A stretch of DNA of 9,349 bases from an uncultured Candidatus Saccharibacteria bacterium (GTDB lineage: Bacteria; Patescibacteriota; Saccharimonadia; Saccharimonadales; Saccharimonadaceae). Position numbers and translations under genes: made by a program. Every line of letters starts with the position of its first letter. Within the stretch, counting starts at the first letter, position 1. The stretch spans positions 1-9,349 of the forward strand of contig CAKMNX010000021.1 of the NCBI GenBank assembly GCA_927910745.1, written 5' to 3'. Shown in pieces: positions 1 to 6,103 of the stretch. The notes beneath the pieces were generated by a model. It ran no database searches. It was given only the letters and a program-made list of their open reading frames with translations, and was not told where the DNA came from.

Positions 1-20
1 AGTACAAATCGATTTGTACT
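1..20. repeat. Perfect 20-bp palindrome, operator-like
   Basis: AGTACAAATCGATTTGTACT equals its own reverse complement. Its half-site GTACAAA recurs at 72-78. A TATAGT -10-like hexamer overlaps its right edge on either strand (ACTATAGT at 18-25 is itself palindromic). Read on the minus strand, the palindrome would lie at the start site of a gene to the left of the window. A dimeric repressor site is the simplest reading, but the regulator is unknown. Confidence 0.5.
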
Positions 21-230
21 ATAGTTGGGATGAAAAAATATAAAAAATAGTAGCTAAAGTGAAATAATATTGTACAAACCAATATACTGTGACACTATGG
101 CAAAAACTTACGTCGACGGAGTGGCAAACGATTTGGTGGACGAGGTCAGGGTAAAAAGAAGACGTTTGAACAACTATATACTGAGAGCATCGCTGCAGCG
201 CAATAAGTATATTAAGGTTCTGCGCAGTAT
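1..230. other. Non-coding region downstream of the 3D-domain gene
   Basis: No convincing gene or rho-independent terminator is seen. The first ~90 bases are much richer in A and T than the genes and hold the palindrome at 1-20 and a TTGTACAA site at 70-77. A plus-strand frame opens at the ATG at 97 and runs to a TAG at 358-360 (87 codons), but its last ~130 bases lie antisense to the 3D-domain gene and it matches no family I know. A TATACT at 83-88 would suit it as a -10 box, so a small gene is possible but unproven. Confidence 0.5.
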
Positions 231-1277
231 CTACTTGCCATCTGCCTTCGTCCAATCCGTCGCGAGGTCGAAGCCGTGCGGATGCTTGGTGGCAAAGCTT
301 CCGGTATCGTACACTTTGCCTGGACCCATGCTTGTTTCAACCACTGAGCAGCGTGGGTAGTTGCTATAATTCGCCGCCACGAGGATGTAGCCGTCTTTAT
401 CGACCTTAGCCCCATCACCGCGAATGGTGTAGGTGCCGCCACCACAGTTATGCATGGCAATGTTCATCGGCAAATCATAGTATGTCTCGCGGTGGCTCAC
501 CCCTTTGCTGTCAGTAAAGTGATGTGCACCCTTGCTCTTCGTCAATGGATTCTTAGGCTTGGTCCCAACTACTTCTACTTGCGCAGTCGGCTGCTTTACC
601 ACTGTTTGCGCTGTTAGGCGGCGTTGCACCTCAGCACCATCCTTCATCTCGACTGTATAGGTCAAACGGCGAATGCCTGGCTGGCCAACTCGCTTAATTG
701 TTTTGCTACCGATGAACTGCTGCTTGTCTTTGATTGTCTCAGTCGCAAATGCAATCGGCTCCTCCGCTGTCACTGTATGTGTTGGTGCGCGGTGAATAGT
801 CATTATCTCACTTGGCCCGTCCAGTGCGATGTTGCCAGGTGTCTGAAAACTGACTCTATCCTCGCGGTAGAGTACCATGCCAGCCGCCTTAGCAATATCC
901 TGCGGCACCCGTGCTGCGGTGAGCACACGAGAACGTTTCTTACCATCTATCACAGTAACTAACCGAGCACGCTGGATTATCACTGTTGGTGCTGCCTGCG
1001 CAAGCGACGCATCAAGGTGGGGCGAGACGGAATCATGCGAGGCATCGATCTTCATACCTGAGGTAGCGATGAGCTCACGCACAGACGAAGCAGTCGAGTA
1101 CACAGCACGCTCTCGACCATTCTCCACTACAGTAACAAGTCGAGCTGGTACCGCTGCTGGGCTCTGAGCCGAGGCATAGCTTGCCACGACAAGGCCGCTT
1201 ATGGAACTCAGCCCCAGCAAGCAGGCAATCATCGGTTGACGATGCTGCCACAGATGATGGAGGCTCTTCGTAATCAT
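231..1277 (-). CDS. Secreted DUF348-G5-3D domain protein, Sps/YabE-like wall lytic enzyme
   Basis: A 348-aa exported protein, probably a second peptidoglycan-cutting enzyme. It shows a signal peptide (core about 16-33, likely cut after ASA at 37), two DUF348 repeats (about 45-103 and 104-163), a G5 domain (about 164-237, ending VEVVGTK), and a C-terminal 3D-like domain (about 264-344). The 3D evidence is TYYDLPM, RGDGAKVDKDG, VVETSMGPGKVYDTGSF and FDLATDW. These resemble Firmicute 3D proteins, where three aspartates mark an MltA-like double-psi barrel; Asp324 and Asp337 are good candidates for two of them. Cys278 and Cys310 could form a disulfide. The N-terminal region parallels the preceding RpfB, with one DUF348 repeat fewer. 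The start at 1277 follows an AAGAGAG stretch 4 bases upstream that could serve as a ribosome-binding site. It is most likely co-transcribed with rpfB. The architecture is clear, but lytic activity is inferred. Confidence 0.88.
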   Translation of the reverse strand: MITKSLHHLWQHRQPMIACLLGLSSISGLVVASYASAQSPAAVPARLVTVVENGRERAVYSTASSVRELIATSGMKIDASHDSVSPHLDASLAQAAPTVIIQRARLVTVIDGKKRSRVLTAARVPQDIAKAAGMVLYREDRVSFQTPGNIALDGPSEIMTIHRAPTHTVTAEEPIAFATETIKDKQQFIGSKTIKRVGQPGIRRLTYTVEMKDGAEVQRRLTAQTVVKQPTAQVEVVGTKPKNPLTKSKGAHHFTDSKGVSHRETYYDLPMNIAMHNCGGGTYTIRGDGAKVDKDGYILVAANYSNYPRCSVVETSMGPGKVYDTGSFATKHPHGFDLATDWTKADGK

Positions 1278-1298
1278 CTCGCTCTCTTAGCTAGGCTG

Positions 1299-2468
1299 CT
1301 AGCGGTAGATGTCTTGCAGCCCCATCTTATTCTTACATGTTGGCCAGGGTTGCCAGCCACGACGCTGGTACGTTTCCCAGGCTTTTTGGTCTTGGACCTC
1401 TGGTGGTGCTTCCGCTGCATTGGCATAGCCACCAAAGCCACCCCAGGTCTTGATGTCAAATTGATACGCACCGTAATAACCGTTGCCAGTATTGGAGGTG
1501 TAACCCCCTTCGCAGCTACGTAGTTTTGCTAGTGCCCCTGCAAAGTCACCACTAAAGGTAGTATCGACTGACTTCTTCTTCGTCCCAACGATCTCGACCC
1601 GGTTGACTGGCTCTTGCGTTACCACACTGCTGAGCTGCTTGCGCGACTCTTCGCGGCCATTCTTCATAATAATCTCGTATGTCACGGCCTTCTTGCCTTT
1701 TTTGCCCTCGGTCTTGACTTCTTTTTTGCCACGCTCGCGGTCGGCATCCTTAATCTCCTCCGTCTTGAAGTCGACTTCTTCCTCTACTGTGACCGTCTGC
1801 TTGCCATTACGCCAGAGCTCTACCGTCATACCAGCCGTTAGTGGCGCGCTAGCTGGCACCGATAGCGTATCATCAGCGCCTAGAGTGATTTTCTTAGCCT
1901 TAAGCATTGCACCGACCGTCTTCTCCATCGTGTATGCCTGGATGGTTTTGCCATAAAATACGAGCGTAAAGGGCGTTGCGCGGCGGATTGTCATCACCTC
2001 TGCCGCCCCATCAGCAATAATATCGCGCGAGCGAGCCAGCACCGCTTGGTCTTCATCGTGCAGTGGAATACCTGCCTGCTCTGCAATCTGCTTGCCTGTG
2101 CGATAAGCGGTAATAAGCTTCGTATCTGCCCCACCATCGCGAATCACCACTGGCCGCGCTCGATAGATGTTTACTTCGTACGAGGCGCTCTCTAGTGGTG
2201 TATCAAGCTCAGGCTCGGTGCGATCTTTGTCGTCAAGCCGCACATTTGCCTCACGCAACGCATCACGCAAGGTAGTCGCCTTGGTGTAAAACCCGCGCTT
2301 GGCCGTGCCTTCGTGCAGTGTGATGATATGCTCGCCACTACCTGGCTGGCGCGACGCCGCATGGACAGACGGAATCCGCCATAGACCAATACCAACCAGT
2401 GCAACCATACCAGCGATAGCAAGATTGCGTGGCGAGAGAAATTTCAAAAATGGAATAGACTGTATCAT
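1299..2468 (-). CDS. rpfB: RpfB-type resuscitation-promoting factor, secreted peptidoglycan lytic enzyme
   Basis: An exported muralytic protein of 389 aa with the full RpfB domain order. It has a signal peptide with a hydrophobic core at about 17-30 and a likely cut after VHA near residue 37, three DUF348 repeats (about 47-103, 104-163 and 164-220), a G5 domain (about 225-297, ending VEIVGTKKK), and a C-terminal Rpf transglycosylase-like domain (about 309-385). That domain starts LRSCEGG and continues NTGNGYYGAYQFD. Glu320 matches the catalytic glutamate of RpfB, and Cys319 and Cys378 match its disulfide pair, so the enzyme should be active. Rpf proteins cleave glycan strands in the wall of actinobacteria and help dormant cells grow. 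I prefer the ATG at 2468. The in-frame TTG at 2507 overlaps the promoter and would add 13 residues before a good signal peptide. It probably forms an operon with the next gene. The TAG stop lies 21 bp before the 3D-domain gene. Confidence 0.93.
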   Translation of the reverse strand: MIQSIPFLKFLSPRNLAIAGMVALVGIGLWRIPSVHAASRQPGSGEHIITLHEGTAKRGFYTKATTLRDALREANVRLDDKDRTEPELDTPLESASYEVNIYRARPVVIRDGGADTKLITAYRTGKQIAEQAGIPLHDEDQAVLARSRDIIADGAAEVMTIRRATPFTLVFYGKTIQAYTMEKTVGAMLKAKKITLGADDTLSVPASAPLTAGMTVELWRNGKQTVTVEEEVDFKTEEIKDADRERGKKEVKTEGKKGKKAVTYEIIMKNGREESRKQLSSVVTQEPVNRVEIVGTKKKSVDTTFSGDFAGALAKLRSCEGGYTSNTGNGYYGAYQFDIKTWGGFGGYANAAEAPPEVQDQKAWETYQRRGWQPWPTCKNKMGLQDIYR

Positions 2469-2474
2469 AATCTG

Positions 2475-2493
2475 CGTAGCAATATACGCTACG
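2475..2493 (-). promoter_or_regulatory. Hairpin in the 5' leader of rpf, over the usual ribosome-binding position
   Basis: A perfect 6-bp inverted repeat (minus strand CGTAGC, 7-base loop GTATATT, GCTACG) ends 6 bases before the ATG at 2468. It begins within a base or two of the predicted transcript 5' end. No Shine-Dalgarno sequence is visible in the leader. The stem could protect the 5' end or limit ribosome access; both roles are inferred. A 6-bp stem can also arise by chance. Confidence 0.35.
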
Positions 2494-2497
2494 ATGT

Positions 2498-2506
2498 AGT
2501 ATAGCA
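2498..2506 (-). promoter_or_regulatory. Extended -10 promoter of the rpf operon (TGCTATACT)
   Basis: The minus strand reads TGCTATACT, identical over nine bases to the element before the Mur ligase gene. It lies in the 80-bp gap after the Mur ligase stop. Predicted +1 is about 2490-2492, giving a leader of some 23 bases before the ATG at 2468. No clear -35 box is visible. It probably drives both the rpf gene and the 3D-domain gene 21 bp downstream. Confidence 0.6.
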
Positions 2507-2587
2507 AAATGTGGGTAAAAAAGCTAGTGGATAGCCCGGAAGAACTCTCCTCGAAACCTCACTATATCAGGGGTCAGAATGCCGCTA

Positions 2588-3880
2588 CTACTTATGCTCA
2601 GCAACCAAACTTCGCACCACTGCCGCGTCATTCCATGGTTGACGCTGACCATTAATGATACGGAATTGTTCGTGGCCCATGCCAGTGATAAGAATGGTAT
2701 CGCCCGCCTGAGCAATAGCTAGCGCCTGGGCAATGGCCTCACGCCGGTCGGCAATCTCGCTAGTGTGACCTGCCCCGCCCGCCTGGTGAATACCGCGCAG
2801 GATTGCCTGGCGGATACCAGCTGGCTCTTCGTTGTAGCTCTCTTCGTCGGTAACGATAATCTGATCAGCCAGGCGAGCAGCAATCTCACCCATGATGGGC
2901 CGCTTCGCCTTGTCGCGATCGCCCGTCGCACCAAAGACCAGGATAATACGCTGCTTAGTAATAGCCCGCGCTGAGGTCAGTAGCTTCTCGAGTGCATCAG
3001 GGGTGTGGGCATAATCGACTACCACATCGTATGGCGTATCCACCGGTACACGCTCGAAGCGCCCTGGCACGCCAGTGAGGTTAGCCACGCCCCGAGCAAT
3101 GTCCGCTGGCGCGACGCCCAGCAATTGGCAAGCAGCCGCTGCAGCCGTCATGTTGTAAATATTAAACACTCCTGGGAGATGGGTTGTCAGTGGTAGCTTT
3201 GTCGCGCCATCGAGAAGCACCGTTGCGCTGCCACCCTCTTTACGGGTCGCTGTCTGCGTGATGCGGGCTGTGGCAGCTGCGTCTTGGCCATAGGTAATCT
3301 TCTGCTCACGCGCCGTGTATTTGTCAAAGAATGGAAACCATTCGTCATCACGGTTAAGCACAATAAAGCGCGGCTTCCGGGCAAAGAGTTTGCCCTTGGC
3401 GGCGGCATAGCGTTCCATTGTCTTGTGGTAGTCGAGGTGGTCTTGGGTGAGGTTAGTCATGACTGCAACTTCAATTGGCACACCATCAAGCTTATGCTGA
3501 TCAAGTGCGTGACTGGTAATTTCTAACACGACGAAGTCCACATTGGCTCGCTTAGCCTCAGCAAAGAACTGCTGCATCCGCGCGGTAGAGCCGACTGTCG
3601 CATTGAGGTCGTTGAGCTGGCGCTGACCTGCCACCTCGATCAGTGCCGTAGAGAACATTGCTGTGCGGCGGCCACTGGCTTTAAGGATTTCATTGATATA
3701 GTTAACGGTGGTCGTTTTACCATTCGTGCCTGTCACGGCAATAACGCGCAGATGCTTGGCCGGGTTGCCATAGCGGGCCGCCACCAGGGCAATGCGGCTC
3801 CGCCGATATGCTTCTTCGAGAGTGTGGATCATCGCTGCGGGCAAGAGGCGGCGCAGCTGCTTTACAAGTGTGTTTTTCAT
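2588..3880 (-). CDS. murE: MurE-like Mur ligase, short form without most of the N-terminal domain
   Basis: A cytoplasmic ATP-dependent ligase of 430 aa, expected to add the third amino acid to UDP-MurNAc-L-Ala-D-Glu during peptidoglycan precursor synthesis. Visible motifs: P-loop TGTNGKTTT (50-58), SHAL (123-126), TNLTQDHLDYH (142-152), AAAK with Lys162 matching the carbamylated lysine of the family, GRFERV (273-278), DYAHTPD (289-295), GATGDRDKAKRP (317-328) and GMGHEQ (400-405). The last three point to MurE rather than MurC, MurD, MurF or MurT. Only about 50 residues precede the P-loop, against roughly 110 in E. coli MurE, so the UDP-binding domain is largely missing. The amino-acid selectivity motif (DNPR in DAP-adding enzymes) is replaced by EESY at 346-349, so the added residue cannot be predicted. 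I chose the ATG at 3880. Starting at 3994 would overlap the helicase, add 38 unlike residues and place the promoter inside the gene. Confidence 0.9.
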   Translation of the reverse strand: MKNTLVKQLRRLLPAAMIHTLEEAYRRSRIALVAARYGNPAKHLRVIAVTGTNGKTTTVNYINEILKASGRRTAMFSTALIEVAGQRQLNDLNATVGSTARMQQFFAEAKRANVDFVVLEITSHALDQHKLDGVPIEVAVMTNLTQDHLDYHKTMERYAAAKGKLFARKPRFIVLNRDDEWFPFFDKYTAREQKITYGQDAAATARITQTATRKEGGSATVLLDGATKLPLTTHLPGVFNIYNMTAAAAACQLLGVAPADIARGVANLTGVPGRFERVPVDTPYDVVVDYAHTPDALEKLLTSARAITKQRIILVFGATGDRDKAKRPIMGEIAARLADQIIVTDEESYNEEPAGIRQAILRGIHQAGGAGHTSEIADRREAIAQALAIAQAGDTILITGMGHEQFRIINGQRQPWNDAAVVRSLVAEHK

Positions 3881-3886
3881 TTTTTT

Positions 3887-3895
3887 AGTATAGCA
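3887..3895 (-). promoter_or_regulatory. Extended -10 promoter of the Mur ligase gene (TGCTATACT)
   Basis: The minus strand reads TGCTATACT followed by AAAAAA and then the ATG at 3880. This is an extended -10 element: TG, one base, then the hexamer TATACT. Standard spacing puts +1 at 3880, the A of the ATG, so the transcript should be leaderless. No -35 box is seen at the expected place, which is common for extended -10 promoters. The same 9-mer occurs before the rpf gene at 2498-2506. Confidence 0.65.
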
Positions 3896-3920
3896 TTTTT
3901 TTGGCCGATGGCGGGTAGTT

Positions 3921-6068
3921 CTAGGGAGTAATTTTCTCAAGGCGAGCATATTGCACATTGAGCTTCTTGGTAGAGCCATTTGCGAAGCGCACACTCACTG
4001 CCATGCCATCGCTGTCGATCACCTCACCATCGCCAAACTGGAGCGACCGTACCATATCGCCAACCTCATACGGCATGACCTCATCCAACGCGTCGTCGTA
4101 CACTGGTGTAGCTGGTTCGGTATGCACCATCGACAGGCTCATGCCCATATCGTCAAGAAAGCGTGATGGGCTGTTGTAGCTGCGGCTACCAAATTGCAAG
4201 CGGCTCTGCGCATAGCTCATATAGAGTTCCTGCCGAGCGCGTGTCATCCCGACATAACAGAGACGACGCTCCTCTTCGAGTGCGGCTGGCCCCTCCTCGA
4301 GTGCCCTGGCACTGGGAAACAGGCCATCCTCAAGCCCCACCATATACACCACCGGAAACTCTAGCCCCTTGGCAGCGTGGAGCGTCATAAGCGTCACGCT
4401 GTGTGCACCCGTCGCTTGATCGGCCGAAGACATAAGCGCAACCTCCTCAAGAAAGTCTGGCATGCTGGCAAAGGCCCGCGCGTCAGACAATAACGCACTG
4501 AGGTTAGCCTCGCGATCATCAGCCTGAGGCGAGCCATCAAGAACATAGTCGCGGTAGCCCGTCTTGGTAATCACATCATCAATCAGTTGACTTGGATCAG
4601 CCGCAGCCTCGACCTGCGCTTGGAAGCCGCGTAACAACTGACCCAGCTGCGTCAGGGTAGTCTGCGCCCGCTTCGTCAGTGTCGCTGCCTGGCTGGCATT
4701 AACCAGCGCACTAATGATATCGAGCCCACTAGTGCCCTGCCAGATGAGGAATTTCTCCAGGCTCGTTGCTCCAATCCCCCGCGTTGGTACATTAGCGATC
4801 CGGCTAAAACTCACGCGGTCATTTGGCTGGTAGATAAGGCGCAGATAGGCCAAGATATCCTTAATCTCCTTACGATCATAAAATCGCACTCCACCAACCA
4901 ACTGGTACAACACGCGGTGCTGGTTGAACGCTCGCTCAAAGGCATAGCTCTGTGCATTGGTGCGGTACAGGACAGCAAAGTCGCTATAGTCGCGCTCACC
5001 CGTCGCTACCTGCGCAGCAATTTGGCTGGCAATGGTATATGCCTCCTCTGCTTCATCATAGGCAGCTTGTACGTGCACTGGTGCACCTGGGCCTGCTGCC
5101 GTCCAGAGGGTTTTATCCGTCCGCTGCTGATTTTTATTGATTACATTGCCAGCGGCTTCGAGAATGGCGCCCGTCGAGCGATAATTTTGCTCGAGCTTCA
5201 CCACCAGCGCCCCCGGGAAATCGCGCTCGAAGTTGAGAATATTCGTAAAATCTGCGCCACGCCAGCTATAGATCGACTGCCAGTCATCTCCTACCACGCA
5301 GATATTGCGGCGTGGGTTTACCAGCAGCTTGATGATCTGATACTGCGCAGCATTCGTGTCCTGATATTCGTCAACGAGAATATGTTTAAACTGCGCTTGG
5401 TAGCGCAGGCGCACTGCTGGGTGATCGCGCAGGAGGCGTACCGTCTCGAGCAGGAGGTCGTCAAAATCGAGCGCACCTGCATCAGCCAGCAGCTGCTCAT
5501 ACAGCTGGTAGATCTCTGCCACTGCCTGCTGGAAGGGAAACCGCGCACTAGCCGCGTAGTCGCTGGGCGAGAGGAGCTGATTCTTGGCTTTGCTAATGGC
5601 TGCACTGGCAGCACGCGGTTTAAGCCTGTCCGTACCAATGGAAAGCTGCTTCATCGCTTGTTTGATGAGCCCTTGACGGTCATCTTCGTCATAAATCACG
5701 AAATTTGGTGGAATGCTGATGGCCGCACCATCACGCCGCAAGATCCGCACACAAATACCATGGAATGTCCCCATCCACGGCATGAAGGAGCGAGGTGGTT
5801 GATCGGTTTGTGGCGCGTGAGGCGAGCTTACCTGGGTATGCCCAGCAATCTGCCAGAGGCGCTGGCGCATCTCGCGGGCTGCTTTGTTGGTGAAGGTAAC
5901 AGCCAAGACCTCATTCGGCCAGATGCCCTGCTCGGTTAGGAGGTAGGCAATGCGGTGCGTGAGCGTTTTTGTTTTGCCGCTGCCCGCTCCTGCGAGAATT
6001 AAGACTGGACCATCAGATGCCACCACTGCCGACCGCTGAGCGTCATTTAATCCATCGAGTATATCCAT
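3921..6068 (-). CDS. pcrA: ATP-dependent 3'-5' DNA helicase, PcrA/UvrD family
   Basis: A cytoplasmic superfamily 1A helicase of 715 aa, close to the usual PcrA length, that unwinds DNA in repair and recombination and clears the path for replication. Motifs appear in order: Q motif LNDAQRSAV (7-15), Walker A AGAGSGKT (26-33), Ia VTFTNKAAREM (57-67), Walker B LVDEYQDTNAAQY (231-243), motif III GDDWQSIYSWRGAD (260-273), motif IV QNYRST (294-299), motif V TLMTLHAAKGLEFP (559-572) and motif VI ERRLCYVGMTRARQ (600-613). The last ~48 residues (YEVGDMVRSLQFGDGEV onward) resemble the Tudor-like C-terminal domain of PcrA, known in that family for binding RNA polymerase. Motif III has Trp where PcrA and UvrD usually have Asp. 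The ATG at 6068 fits the Q-motif position. The choice between pcrA and uvrD as a name rests on the C-terminal domain. All catalytic motifs are intact. The stop is 40 bp before the Mur ligase start. Confidence 0.96.
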   Translation of the reverse strand: MDILDGLNDAQRSAVVASDGPVLILAGAGSGKTKTLTHRIAYLLTEQGIWPNEVLAVTFTNKAAREMRQRLWQIAGHTQVSSPHAPQTDQPPRSFMPWMGTFHGICVRILRRDGAAISIPPNFVIYDEDDRQGLIKQAMKQLSIGTDRLKPRAASAAISKAKNQLLSPSDYAASARFPFQQAVAEIYQLYEQLLADAGALDFDDLLLETVRLLRDHPAVRLRYQAQFKHILVDEYQDTNAAQYQIIKLLVNPRRNICVVGDDWQSIYSWRGADFTNILNFERDFPGALVVKLEQNYRSTGAILEAAGNVINKNQQRTDKTLWTAAGPGAPVHVQAAYDEAEEAYTIASQIAAQVATGERDYSDFAVLYRTNAQSYAFERAFNQHRVLYQLVGGVRFYDRKEIKDILAYLRLIYQPNDRVSFSRIANVPTRGIGATSLEKFLIWQGTSGLDIISALVNASQAATLTKRAQTTLTQLGQLLRGFQAQVEAAADPSQLIDDVITKTGYRDYVLDGSPQADDREANLSALLSDARAFASMPDFLEEVALMSSADQATGAHSVTLMTLHAAKGLEFPVVYMVGLEDGLFPSARALEEGPAALEEERRLCYVGMTRARQELYMSYAQSRLQFGSRSYNSPSRFLDDMGMSLSMVHTEPATPVYDDALDEVMPYEVGDMVRSLQFGDGEVIDSDGMAVSVRFANGSTKKLNVQYARLEKITP

Positions 6069-6076
6069 AGTAGCCT

Positions 6077-6082
6077 ATTATA
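6077..6082 (-). promoter_or_regulatory. Consensus -10 box (TATAAT) upstream of the helicase
   Basis: The minus strand reads TATAAT in the 35-bp gap after the acidic protein gene, 8 bases before the helicase ATG at 6068. The usual -10 to +1 spacing puts the transcription start at about 6070, so the mRNA leader would be 0-3 bases long. No good -35 box is visible at the normal distance and no TG extension is present. The gene may also be read through from upstream. Confidence 0.5.
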
Positions 6083-6103
6083 CCGGATGCCGCTGCACTG
6101 ATG

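Noticed and set aside
191..200. CGCTGCAGCG palindrome as a terminator stem
   Set aside because: The 10-bp palindrome leaves no room for a loop and no T-tract follows it.
2469..2507. TTG start for the rpf gene at 2507
   Set aside because: It lies on the extended -10 element and would not be in the mRNA. The ATG at 2468 gives a normal signal peptide.
2517..2535. Hairpin plus T-tract between the Mur ligase and rpf genes as a terminator
   Set aside because: The stem has only four good base pairs (GCTA/TAGC) before six T residues on the minus strand; too weak to call.
2588..3880. MurT (isoglutaminyl synthase subunit) as an alternative identity
   Set aside because: MurT also has a short N-terminus, but the GDRDKAKRP, LDYHKTMERYAAAK and GRFERV motifs are MurE-like, and no GatD partner gene is next to it.
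2588..3994. Longer Mur ligase reading frame starting at 3994
   Set aside because: It overlaps the helicase 3' end by 74 bases, adds 38 residues that do not look like a Mur ligase, and would place the TGCTATACT promoter inside the coding sequence. The ATG at 3880 is preferred.
4917..5939. Plus-strand frame of 340 codons
   Set aside because: It is fully antisense to the helicase, whose motifs are intact, and shows no recognisable domain.
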